This document shows, one piece after another, positions 39,222 to 47,401 of a stretch of 64,000 bases of DNA. The stretch comes from Actinotalea solisilvae (lineage in GTDB: Bacteria > Actinomycetota > Actinomycetes > Actinomycetales > Cellulomonadaceae): assembly GCF_016464425.1 (NCBI RefSeq), contig NZ_JADDKQ010000003.1, positions 62,001 to 126,000 on the forward strand, written 5' to 3'. The notes beneath the pieces are model-generated. The model was not told the DNA's origin and ran no database searches. It saw only the letters and a program-made list of their open reading frames with translations. Both the position numbers and the translations under genes were made by a program. Positions within the stretch are counted from its first letter, which is position 1. The number at the start of each line of letters is the position of its first letter.

Positions 39222-40835
39222 TCACTCGGCCGCGACGCCGACGTCGAGGAACGACAGCCCGGTCATCGCGACGGGCCGGAAGCCGACCAGGCGGTCGTCG
39301 TCCCAGGCGGTGGGCAGCTGCCGGTGCAGGATCGGGTACAGCGGCACCTCCTCGCTGACCAGGTCGAACGCCTCGTCCCAGCGCGCCTGCTGCTCGTCGC
39401 CCTCGAGCTGGACCGCCTCGTCGAGGAGGGCCGTGAGCGCGGCGAACTCGGGGGTGTCGCTCCACCGGTAGCGCGTGTCGGACCAGACGTTCTTGCCGTA
39501 CCACCAGCGCATGAGCAGGTCGGGGTCGTTGCCGAACACCGACGGGTCGCCCGGCGCGATCATGACGTCCATGTCGCCCGCGTCGACCTTGGTGTACTGG
39601 CCGGCGGACTGACCGATGTCGAGGTTGGTGCTGATGCCCACCGCGTCGAGCGACTCCTTGATGAGGGGCGCGACCTCCTTGACCCAGCCCGTGTCCGTCG
39701 TGAGCAGCGTGATGGAGAGGTCCTCGACGCCTGCCTCGGCGAGCAGCGCCTCGGCCTTCTCCGGGTCGTACGTGTAGACCGTCGAGGCCTCCGAGTAGTT
39801 CGGGTGCGTCTCGGGCAGGAACGAGGTGGCCGGAGCGGCGTTGCCGAGCAGGCCCGTGTCGATGATCTTCTCGGTGTCGAGCGCGTAGAAGAACGCCTGA
39901 CGCACGCGCGGGTCGTCGAACGGCGCCTTGTCCGTGTTGAACATCGCGAAGAGCAGACCGAAGGACTGCGCCGTCTCGACGGTCACCTGGCTCTCGAGCG
40001 TGGGGATGTCGATGTAGGGGACGTCCTCCATCGCGTGGATGGTGCCCGAGCTCATCGCCGTGACGCGTGCGGCGGCGTCGGAGAGCAGGTTCCACCGCAT
40101 GCCGGCGGCCTGCGCGGGGCGGGTGCCCGTGTAGTCGTCGAACCGCTCGAAGACGATCGAGTCGTCCGGCACGGCCGACACGAGGCGGTAGGGCCCGGTG
40201 CCGGTGGGCAGCGCCCCGAAGCCCTCGGGGTCCGCCTCGACGATCGCCTTCGGGACGATCTTGACCACCGAGAGGCGCTCGTCCACGAGCGAGAACGGGT
40301 ACTTCGTCGTGATCCGCACCGAGTCCTCGTCGACCGTCTGGACGCTCTCGATGAAGGACACGAAGCCCGCGAAGAAGGTGCCGGTGGCCGGGTCCATCAC
40401 GCGCTCGAAGCTGAAGACGACGTCGTCGCTCGTCACGGGCGAGCCGTCGTGGAAGACGGCCCCCTCGCGCAGGTCGACCTCGTAGGTGGTGTCGTCGACC
40501 TGCGTGGGCATCGCCGTCGCGAGGCCGGGGTACGCCTCGCGGGTCACGGGGTCGAGCTCGACGAGGGCCTCCATGGTGTGCCAGTTGGCGGCCTGGGTGA
40601 CGGCGCCCGAGGCGACCATCGGGTCGAAGCTGCCGCCGAGCGCGTAGGAGATGCCGGCCTCGATGATCGCGTCGGGGTCGACGGCGCGGGTGTCCTCGGC
40701 CGCCTCGGTGGGGCCTGGCTCGTCGGCGCCGTCCTCGCCCGCTGGGGTGCAGGCGCTGAGGATGAGGGCTGCCGCGGTGGCGCCGGCCACGACGGCGCCG
40801 AGGCGCCGTCCCGCGCGGCGGGAGATGCTCGTCAT
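39222..40835 (-). CDS. Sialic-acid ABC transporter substrate-binding lipoprotein
   Basis: A 537-residue SBP_bac_5 (DppA/OppA-type) lipoprotein. The lipobox is LSAC with the acylated cysteine at residue 29, after an Ala-rich hydrophobic stretch; an acidic linker follows. Conserved SBP_bac_5 parts are MEALVELDPVTREAYPGLA, VDLREGAVFHDGSPVTSDDV, PTGTGPYRLV and DPRVRQAFFYALDTEKI. The family binds peptides, nickel or sugars; sialic acid is inferred from the operon. The ATG has GGAG 8 nt upstream and starts the operon opposite the GntR gene. Confidence 0.88.
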   Translation of the reverse strand: MTSISRRAGRRLGAVVAGATAAALILSACTPAGEDGADEPGPTEAAEDTRAVDPDAIIEAGISYALGGSFDPMVASGAVTQAANWHTMEALVELDPVTREAYPGLATAMPTQVDDTTYEVDLREGAVFHDGSPVTSDDVVFSFERVMDPATGTFFAGFVSFIESVQTVDEDSVRITTKYPFSLVDERLSVVKIVPKAIVEADPEGFGALPTGTGPYRLVSAVPDDSIVFERFDDYTGTRPAQAAGMRWNLLSDAAARVTAMSSGTIHAMEDVPYIDIPTLESQVTVETAQSFGLLFAMFNTDKAPFDDPRVRQAFFYALDTEKIIDTGLLGNAAPATSFLPETHPNYSEASTVYTYDPEKAEALLAEAGVEDLSITLLTTDTGWVKEVAPLIKESLDAVGISTNLDIGQSAGQYTKVDAGDMDVMIAPGDPSVFGNDPDLLMRWWYGKNVWSDTRYRWSDTPEFAALTALLDEAVQLEGDEQQARWDEAFDLVSEEVPLYPILHRQLPTAWDDDRLVGFRPVAMTGLSFLDVGVAAE

Positions 40836-40848
40836 TGGGTCTCCAATT

Positions 40849-40884
40849 CATCGGACATCAGATGTCTGATGTAATATAGGCACA
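40849..40884. promoter_or_regulatory. Divergent promoter and palindromic operator of the sialic-acid locus
   Basis: ACATCAGATGTCTGATGT (40855-40872) is an inverted repeat with perfect 8-bp arms and a 2-bp centre. A plus-strand -10 TAATAT (40872-40877) abuts it, serving the GntR gene. A minus-strand -10 TATATT (40873-40878) serves the binding-protein gene, placing the repeat in the initial transcribed region. A dimeric FadR-type regulator on this site would block both promoters, giving autoregulation and operon repression. Confidence 0.65.
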
Positions 40885-40936
40885 CGTCGCCTCGGGCACA
40901 ATGCGACGCAGGTCACAGGGCGATGACGGGAGCGGG

Positions 40937-41653
40937 ATGGCAGTCACCGGGACGGCGCGGTCCGAGCGGATGCGGCGCGCGACCACCGCGGACCAGATCC
41001 GCGAGCTCATCCTCGCCCAGGGCCTGCGCCCGGGTGACCCGCTCCCCACGGAGGCGGAGCTGTGCGAGGAGCTCGACGTCTCGCGGTCCTCGGTGCGCGA
41101 GGCCGTGCGCTCGCTCGCGACGCTCGACATCGTCGAGGTGCGTCACGGGCACGGCACGTTCGTCGGACGCATGTCGCTCGACCCCATGGTCCAGGCGCTC
41201 GTCTTCCGCGGCGTGCTGTCCCCGGGCGACAGCCTCCAGGCGCTCCGCGAGGTCGTCGAGGTCCGGATGGCGCTCGACCTCGCGATGGCGGAGAAGGTCG
41301 TGGGCGCCGTGGCGGGCACCGAGCAGGCCGAGCTCGCGGCGCTGGTGCGCGAGATGGAGGCCAGCGCCGCACGCGGCGAGACGTTCCTCGAGGCCGACCG
41401 CGCCTTCCACACGACGCTGCTGGCGACGATCGACAACCAGCTGGCGGGGCAGCTCGTCGCGGCGTTCTGGGACATCCACACCGCCGTGCTCCCGCGGCTC
41501 GGGCTCGCGCTCCCCGACGACCTGCGCCAGACGTGCCAGGCGCACGGCGACATGCTCACGGCCGCGCTCGAGGGCGACGTCGCCGGCTACCGCTGCGCCG
41601 TCATCGAGCACTACGAGCCGCTGCAGCGCGCGCTCGGCCGCGCATCGAGCTGA
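40937..41653 (+). CDS. GntR/FadR-type (FCD) transcriptional regulator, probable NanR
   Basis: A 238-residue regulator. The N-terminal winged helix spans roughly residues 12-80 (TADQIRELILAQGLRPGDPL, ELDVSRSSVREAVRSLATLD, VRHGHGTFVG). A helical FCD ligand domain follows, with the expected metal/ligand residues in FLEADRAFHTTLLATIDN and a C-terminal HGDMLTAALEGDV. Divergent from the sialic-acid operon, so it probably senses sialic acid or a breakdown product. The ATG at 40937 has GGGAG before it; an ATG at 40901 is in frame but lacks a ribosome-binding site. Confidence 0.87.
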   Translation: MAVTGTARSERMRRATTADQIRELILAQGLRPGDPLPTEAELCEELDVSRSSVREAVRSLATLDIVEVRHGHGTFVGRMSLDPMVQALVFRGVLSPGDSLQALREVVEVRMALDLAMAEKVVGAVAGTEQAELAALVREMEASAARGETFLEADRAFHTTLLATIDNQLAGQLVAAFWDIHTAVLPRLGLALPDDLRQTCQAHGDMLTAALEGDVAGYRCAVIEHYEPLQRALGRASS

Positions 41654-41748
41654 GCGGCCGCACGGCGGACGTCGCCGTCCGCACCCCCTCCGGCGCCGTG
41701 ATCTCCGTACAGCCGGCGCTCGGGACGGCCGGGTCCATGGGCCGCAGG

Positions 41749-41784
41749 ACGGCCGGGCGCCCGCCTGGTCGGGCGCCCGGCCGT
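41749..41784. terminator. Bidirectional terminator between the regulator and cellobiose phosphorylase
   Basis: A perfect 15-bp GC stem (41749-41763 with 41770-41784) with a 6-nt loop lies between two convergent stops (41653 and 41798). It can serve both genes. No U-tract. Confidence 0.72.
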
Positions 41785-41797
41785 GTCGTGGGCGCGC

Positions 41798-44266
41798 TCA
41801 GAGGCGCGCGGTCACCCGGACGGTGCTGCCGGCGGGCGCGTACGGCACCTCGTTGCCCTCGACGGGGACGCCGTCCACCTCGAGCACGGCGCGGGAGCCC
41901 TCGGCGCCCGAGTTGGTCACCGTGATCTCATAGGTCGCGCCGCGGGCGACGCGCGTGACCGTGAACTCGGGCACGTCCGGCCCGATCTGCGGGTCGACGA
42001 CGAGGCCGTCCCAGCCCGGCCGCACCCCCAGCAGGTACTGGCTCGCGGTGACGAAGTTCCACGCGGCCGTGCCGGTGAGCCACGAGTTCTTGGCCTCGCC
42101 GTGCCGCACGGCCTCCTTGCCGGCGATCATCTGCGCGTACACGTACGGCTCGAGCTTGTGCACCTCGCTGATCGCCTCGCGGTAGGCCGGCGTGATGCGG
42201 CGGTAGTAGTCGAACGCGCGCTCGCCGCGGCCCAGGACGGTCTCGCCGATGATCACCCAGGGGTTGTTGTGGCAGAAGATGCCGCCGTTCTCCTTGTACC
42301 CCGGCGGGTAGGTGGAGACCTCACCCATCTCGATCCGGTAGGTCGTGTACGCCGGGTGCTGGAGCACCATGCCGTGGTCGGTCGCGAGCAGCTCGCCGAC
42401 GGCGTCGAGCGCCTGGACGGCCGGTGCGGACGCGTCGCGCGGCCCGTCGCCCACGCCGATGCCCGCCATGACGGCGAAGCCCTGCGGCTCGATCCAGATC
42501 TTGCCCTCGTCGTCGGCGTCGGTGCCGATCTTGTTGCCGTAGTAGTCGTACGCGCGCAGGAACCAGCGCCCGTCCCAGCCGTGCTCGAGGACGGCGGCGC
42601 GCATCGCCTCCACCTCGCGGCGCGCCTCGGCGGCGACGTCGGGCAGCCCTCGGCGCTGGGCGAGCTCGGCGTAGTCCGCACCGTAGAGGACGAACTGGGC
42701 CGCGATGAAGACGGACTCCGCGACGCCGCCCGCCTGGTTCTCGGTCGTCTGGAACGACTCCCCCGGCGTGCTCGAGAAGCAGTTGAGGTTGAGGCAGTCG
42801 TTCCAGTCGGCACGCCCGATGAGGGGCAGGCCGTGGGGTCCCCGGTGCTCGACCGTGAACCGGAAGGACCGCGTGAGGTGCTCGAACAGCGGCACCTCGG
42901 TGCCCGGCTCGTTGTCGAAGGGCACGGGCTCGTCGAGGATCGAGACGTCGCCGGTCTCCTTGACGTACGCGGCGACGCCGGCGATGAGCCACAGCGGGTC
43001 GTCGTTGAAGCCCGAGCCGATGTCGTCGTTGCCGCGCTTCGTCAGCGGCTGGTACTGGTGGTACGCCGAGCCGTCGGCGAGCTGGGTCGACGCGATGTCG
43101 ACGATCCGCTCGCGCGCCCGCTCGGGGATGAGGTGGACGAAGCCGAGCAGGTCCTGGTTCGAATCGCGGAAGCCCATGCCGCGGCCGATCCCGGTCTCGA
43201 AGAACGAGGCCGAGCGCGACATGTTGAACGTCACCATGCACTGGTACTGGTTCCAGATGTTGACCATCCGGTCGAGCTTCTCGTCGGTCGACCGCACCGA
43301 GTACGTCGACAGCAGCCCGGTCCAGTACTTCTGCAGGCGCTCGAAGGCCTCGTCCGTCTGCTCGGTCGTGGCGAAGCGGCTCAGCAGCGCGTGCGCCGAC
43401 CCCTTCGCGACGACCTGGTGCGCGGCGTCGGCCCACTTCTCCTCGGGCGCGTTCTCGACGTAGCCGAGCACGAAGGTGTGCGTGCGCGACTCCCCCGGCG
43501 CGAGCTCGAGCACGAGGCTGTGCGAGCCGATGGGGTACCAGCCGCTCGCGACCGAGCCCGCCGAGGCCCCGGCCCGCGGCACCGCGGCCTCGGCCATGCC
43601 GTTCCACGGGCCGACGAACGTGTCGCGGTCCGTGTCGAAGCCCGCGGCGCGGGCGTTGACGCCGTAGACGGCGTAGTGGTCGCGCCGCTCGCGGTACTCG
43701 GTGCGGTGGTAGATCGCGCTGCCGGTCGGGCCGTCCGGCTCGACCTCGACCTCGCCGATCGACAGGTTGCGCTGGTAGTTGGTCTGGTCGTCCTGCGCGT
43801 TCCACAGGCAGAACTCGACGTAGGAGAAGAGCGTCACCCGCTTCGGGGCGTCGGACGTGTTCGTCACCGTGACCCGCTGGACCTCGGCGTTCTCGTCGAC
43901 CGGGACGAAGAGCAGCGTGTCGACGCGCAGGCCGTTGCGGGCGCCCGAGATCGACGTGTAGCCGAGGCCGTGCCGCGTCTCGAAGTGGTCGAGGTCGGCC
44001 TTGACCGGGAGCCAGGACGGCGACCAGACGTCGCCGCCGTCGTTGACGTAGAACCAGCGCCCGCCCGCCTCCGACGGCGTCGTGTTGTACCGGTAGCGCG
44101 TGAGGCGCCGCATCTTGGCGTCGCGGTAGAAGGAGTAGCCGCCGCCCTGGTGGGAGACGAGCGAGAAGAACTCCTGCGACCCGAGGTAGTTGATCCACGG
44201 GTAGGGGGTGTGCGGCGTCGTGATGACGTACTCGCGGGTCTCGTCGTCGAAGTGCCCGAACTGCAT
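41798..44266 (-). CDS. Cellobiose phosphorylase, GH94
   Basis: An 822-residue intracellular enzyme that splits cellobiose with phosphate into glucose 1-phosphate and glucose, saving ATP. From memory it matches the Cellulomonas gilvus enzyme in length and almost throughout. Motifs seen are [20 protein letters not shown] at the start, [20 protein letters not shown], the catalytic-acid region [17 protein letters not shown] (Asp), [13 protein letters not shown] and [10 protein letters not shown]. No signal peptide. A CebR/CelR-type operator lies about 112 bp upstream. Longer in-frame starts upstream cross that operator and are unlikely. Confidence 0.95.
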   Translation of the reverse strand: MQFGHFDDETREYVITTPHTPYPWINYLGSQEFFSLVSHQGGGYSFYRDAKMRRLTRYRYNTTPSEAGGRWFYVNDGGDVWSPSWLPVKADLDHFETRHGLGYTSISGARNGLRVDTLLFVPVDENAEVQRVTVTNTSDAPKRVTLFSYVEFCLWNAQDDQTNYQRNLSIGEVEVEPDGPTGSAIYHRTEYRERRDHYAVYGVNARAAGFDTDRDTFVGPWNGMAEAAVPRAGASAGSVASGWYPIGSHSLVLELAPGESRTHTFVLGYVENAPEEKWADAAHQVVAKGSAHALLSRFATTEQTDEAFERLQKYWTGLLSTYSVRSTDEKLDRMVNIWNQYQCMVTFNMSRSASFFETGIGRGMGFRDSNQDLLGFVHLIPERARERIVDIASTQLADGSAYHQYQPLTKRGNDDIGSGFNDDPLWLIAGVAAYVKETGDVSILDEPVPFDNEPGTEVPLFEHLTRSFRFTVEHRGPHGLPLIGRADWNDCLNLNCFSSTPGESFQTTENQAGGVAESVFIAAQFVLYGADYAELAQRRGLPDVAAEARREVEAMRAAVLEHGWDGRWFLRAYDYYGNKIGTDADDEGKIWIEPQGFAVMAGIGVGDGPRDASAPAVQALDAVGELLATDHGMVLQHPAYTTYRIEMGEVSTYPPGYKENGGIFCHNNPWVIIGETVLGRGERAFDYYRRITPAYREAISEVHKLEPYVYAQMIAGKEAVRHGEAKNSWLTGTAAWNFVTASQYLLGVRPGWDGLVVDPQIGPDVPEFTVTRVARGATYEITVTNSGAEGSRAVLEVDGVPVEGNEVPYAPAGSTVRVTARL

Positions 44267-44751
44267 GCCGGTGGAGCCTCTCGTCGTCGCCGCGCCCCTG
44301 CGGGCCGGCGTGCTGGTCGGCCCGGCGGTCCGGACCGTCGCAGGCGCCCGAGCCCATCCGGCCCCTGCGCCGGTGGACGGGAGCGCTCCCACGCTTCCCT
44401 CGCATCATAGGGCCAGGCCACCGCCGCCACCAGGGACGAAACGGGCTCGAGGCGGTCGATCATGGCTGCGGCACGCGGGCGCGCTCCCAGCCGCGCGCGA
44501 CCCGCGAGATCCGGGCGAGGGTCGAGCACGCCGGCGTCCGGTCCGGACCTGGCCCGCGACGCCGCGGTCACGTCGGGGACCCGCAGCCCTGTGTGCCCCG
44601 AGGTGCCCGACGCCTGCGCGACCGTCTCCGCCGTCGCCGCCGAGCCGGACTGATCGAGCACGGTGACGTCGAGGGCCGCAGGTCCTGTTCCCACCCTCCC
44701 GGGCCGTGACTAGCCTGCCTCCAAGGGCCACTCCGACGAAGGAGATCCGTC
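44267..44751. other. 485-bp intergenic region between cellobiose phosphorylase and the EF-G-like gene
   Basis: It holds the CebR-type operator near the left end and a TAGCCT -10-like box at 44710-44715 serving the plus-strand EF-G-like gene. The middle part (about 44400-44690) has open frames on both strands but none with convincing coding character. I see no RNA gene in it. Confidence 0.5.
44378..44391. promoter_or_regulatory. CebR/CelR operator
   Basis: CGGGAGCGCTCCCA matches 13 of 14 positions of the CebR/CelR box TGGGAGCGCTCCCA known from Streptomyces and Thermobifida; the inner 12 bp form a perfect palindrome. It lies 112-125 bp before the cellobiose phosphorylase ATG. Cellobiose or a cello-oligosaccharide would release the LacI-type repressor. 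The repressor gene is not in the window. Confidence 0.85.
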
Positions 44752-46836
44752 ATGGACCAGGCATCGACGCCGAGGATCCGCACCGTGGCCCTGGTGGGCC
44801 ACAGCGGCGTCGGCAAGACCACGCTCGCCGAGGCGCTGCTGCACCGCTCCGGCACCATCCCGCGGCCGGGCCGCGTCGAGGACGGCACGACCGTCTGCGA
44901 CACCGAGCCCGAGGAGACGAGGCGCCGCATCTCGCTCTCGCCGGCAGTGGCCCCCTTTCGCTGGACCGCCTCCGACGGCGAGGCGTACAAGGTCAACCTG
45001 GTCGACTGCCCCGGGTACGCCGACTTCGCGGGCGGGGTCGACGCGGCGCTGAGCGTCGCGGACCTCGCCCTCGTCGTGGTCAGCGCGGTCGACGGCGTCG
45101 AGGTGGGCACGGAGATCGTGTGGCAGCAGCTCGCCGACGCGGGCATCCCGCGGATGGTGTTCGTCACCAAGGAGGACAAGCCGCGCGCCGACTTCCACCG
45201 GGTCCTCGACCAGCTGCGCGCGACCTTCGGCGACGGCTTCGTCCCGCTCGAGCTGCCGCTCGGCGAGGAGGACCGGCTTCGCGGGGTCGCCGATGTCCTC
45301 ACCGACGAGGGCTACGCCTACGACGCCGACGGCACCCACCACAGCGAGGCGCTGCCGCACGACGTCGCCGAGGAGGAGCACCGCCTGCACGACGAGGTCG
45401 CCGAGGAGATCGTCTCGGGCGACGACGAGCAGCTCGAGCGGTACCTCTCGGGCGAGGTGCCCACGGCCGGCGAGCTCGAGCGCGCGCTCGTCCACGAGGT
45501 GCGCGACTGCCAGGAGTTCCCCGTCCTGCTCGGCTCCGCGACGACCGGCGTCGGCATCGACCGCCTCGCGGACTACCTGTGCGAGCTCGGGCCCTCGCCC
45601 GCGGACCGGCCCGTGCCCGTGGTCGTCGGCTCGTCGGCGGACGACCCCGGGGGCACGCGCGTCGACGTCGTCGCGGACCCCGCGGCCGACGCGCTCGTGC
45701 ACGTGTTCCGCACGGTCGCCGACCCGTTCGTCGGGCAGGTGTCGGTGTTCAAGGTGCTCACCGGCACCGTGCGGGCCGAGGACCGGCTGGTCAACGGCAC
45801 GACGGGCACCGAGGAGCGCCTGCACGGCCTGTTCTTCCTGCGGGGCAAGGAGCACGTCCCCACCGACGCGGTCGTCGCGGGCGACATCGGTGCGGTCTCG
45901 AAGCTCGCCGGCAGCCCCACGGGCTCGACGCTGAGCCGGCGCGGGACCCCCGCGCACGTCGCCGGACCGCCCGCGCGACCCACGCCCTACGCGCTCGCGC
46001 TCAGGCCGGTCACCCAGGCCGACGACGACAAGCTCTCCTCCGCGCTCCAGCGCCTCGTCGGCGAGGACCCGACGCTCGCGATCGACCGCAGCGGGGCCCA
46101 GACGGTGCTGCGCGGGACGGGCGACACGCACCTCGCGGTCGCGCTCGAGCGGCTCGCCCGCAAGTTCGGCGTCAACGTCACGACCGAGCCGGTCCGGATC
46201 GCCTACCGCGAGACGATCGCGGCGTCGACCGAGGCCGAGGGCAAGCTCAAGAAGCAGTCCGGCGGTCACGGGCAGTTCGCCGTCGCGCAGCTGCGGGTGA
46301 GCCCGACGGCGCGCGGCGAGGGCAGCGCGTTCGTCGACTCGGTCGTGGGCGGCGCGATCCCGCGCAACTACATCCCCGCGGTCGAGCGCGGTGTGCACGA
46401 GGCGATGGCCGCGGGCGGCCTGCACGGGTTCCCCGTCGTCGACGTGCGCGTCGAGTGCTACGACGGCAAGTACCACTCGGTCGACTCGTCGGACATGGCG
46501 TTCCGGACCGCCGCGGCCCACGGGCTCAAGGAGGCGCTGCAGCGCGTCGGGACCGTCGTGCTCGAGCCGATCCAGCACGTGACCGTCGTCGTGCCGGCCA
46601 CGCTCCAGGGCGACGTCATGGGCGACCTGTCCGCGCGCCGCGGGCGGATCGCCGGGACGACCGCGCTGGCCGACGGCCGGCACGAGATCCAGGCCATGGT
46701 GCCGGAGGCCGAGCTCACCCGGTACGTCATGGACCTGCGCTCGCTCACGGGCGGCCGCGGGAGCTTCACGGCGGTCCACGACCACTACGACGTCGTCCCC
46801 GCGCACCTCGTGGAGCGCATCGCCGTCCCGGCGTAG
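44752..46836 (+). CDS. EF-G-like translational GTPase (EF-G2 type)
   Basis: A 694-residue five-domain EF-G paralogue. G1 is GHSGVGKTTLAEALL and G3 VDCPGYADFAGGV. G4 is TKEDKPRADF in place of NKxD, so nucleotide recognition is altered. Domain IV keeps GGHGQFAVAQLRVSP and later GDVMGDLSARRGRI. These features fit the actinobacterial EF-G-like group (FusA2/Rv0120c type), which are not the main elongation factor and whose role is poorly defined. AGGAGAT lies 6 nt before the ATG. The gene stands alone on the plus strand. Confidence 0.9.
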   Translation: MDQASTPRIRTVALVGHSGVGKTTLAEALLHRSGTIPRPGRVEDGTTVCDTEPEETRRRISLSPAVAPFRWTASDGEAYKVNLVDCPGYADFAGGVDAALSVADLALVVVSAVDGVEVGTEIVWQQLADAGIPRMVFVTKEDKPRADFHRVLDQLRATFGDGFVPLELPLGEEDRLRGVADVLTDEGYAYDADGTHHSEALPHDVAEEEHRLHDEVAEEIVSGDDEQLERYLSGEVPTAGELERALVHEVRDCQEFPVLLGSATTGVGIDRLADYLCELGPSPADRPVPVVVGSSADDPGGTRVDVVADPAADALVHVFRTVADPFVGQVSVFKVLTGTVRAEDRLVNGTTGTEERLHGLFFLRGKEHVPTDAVVAGDIGAVSKLAGSPTGSTLSRRGTPAHVAGPPARPTPYALALRPVTQADDDKLSSALQRLVGEDPTLAIDRSGAQTVLRGTGDTHLAVALERLARKFGVNVTTEPVRIAYRETIAASTEAEGKLKKQSGGHGQFAVAQLRVSPTARGEGSAFVDSVVGGAIPRNYIPAVERGVHEAMAAGGLHGFPVVDVRVECYDGKYHSVDSSDMAFRTAAAHGLKEALQRVGTVVLEPIQHVTVVVPATLQGDVMGDLSARRGRIAGTTALADGRHEIQAMVPEAELTRYVMDLRSLTGGRGSFTAVHDHYDVVPAHLVERIAVPA

Positions 46837-46947
46837 CGCGCGTCACCCGTCCGGCTGGATCCGCCTGTGGACCCGTGCCGGACGGGGCGGCCGGACCGCT
46901 AGCCTCGGCGCGGCCGCACGGCGCGGTGCGCAGGGACAGGGGGCGAC

Positions 46948-47379
46948 GTGATCATCTTCGGGACGTACGTGCTGCACAAGGTCCTGGCGACGCTGGGCTT
47001 CGTGTGCCCGCACTGCCAGGGACCCGTCGAGGGCCAGGTGCGCCGCGGGCGCCGCTGGTTCCACATCTTCTGGATCCCGCTGATCCCGCTCGGCGCGCAG
47101 CCGGAGCACGTGCGCTGCACCCGCTGCCGGTCGATGTGGGCCCTCGCGGTCCTGGGCCCCGCGGGCGACCAGTACCGCCGCGTGCCGCCCGTCGCCCCGC
47201 TCGAGCTCCCGGCCGACGGCGCCGTGCCGCCGCCGCCCGCGCCGGTCGCCGCCTACCTGCCGCCGCCCCCGCCGCCCCCGGCCGGACCCGAGGCGTGGGC
47301 CGCGCCCTCGCCCGTGCCCGGCCAGGTGCCCGTCGAGGACTCCGAGGAGTGGGCGCGCCGCAACGGCCTGTCGCGCTGA
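46948..47379 (+). CDS. Zinc-ribbon membrane-associated protein
   Basis: A 143-residue protein. Residues 1-70 form a zinc ribbon with two Cys pairs: GFVCPHCQGPVEG and VRCTRCRSMWAL, with a hydrophobic stretch WFHIFWIPLIPLGA between them, the zinc-ribbon-15 pattern. The C-terminal half is Pro/Ala-rich and disordered. Possibly membrane-associated through the aromatic stretch. Function unknown. GTG start. TAGCCT (46899-46904) could be its -10. It ends 23 bp before a convergent gene. Confidence 0.82.
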   Translation: MIIFGTYVLHKVLATLGFVCPHCQGPVEGQVRRGRRWFHIFWIPLIPLGAQPEHVRCTRCRSMWALAVLGPAGDQYRRVPPVAPLELPADGAVPPPPAPVAAYLPPPPPPPAGPEAWAAPSPVPGQVPVEDSEEWARRNGLSR

Positions 47380-47401
47380 CGGCCGAGAGCGACGCGCCGC
47401 C

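Noticed and set aside
44400-44694. Minus- or plus-strand gene in the gap before the EF-G-like gene
   Set aside because: Frames are open, but they lack a ribosome-binding site, a known motif and a plausible amino-acid balance.
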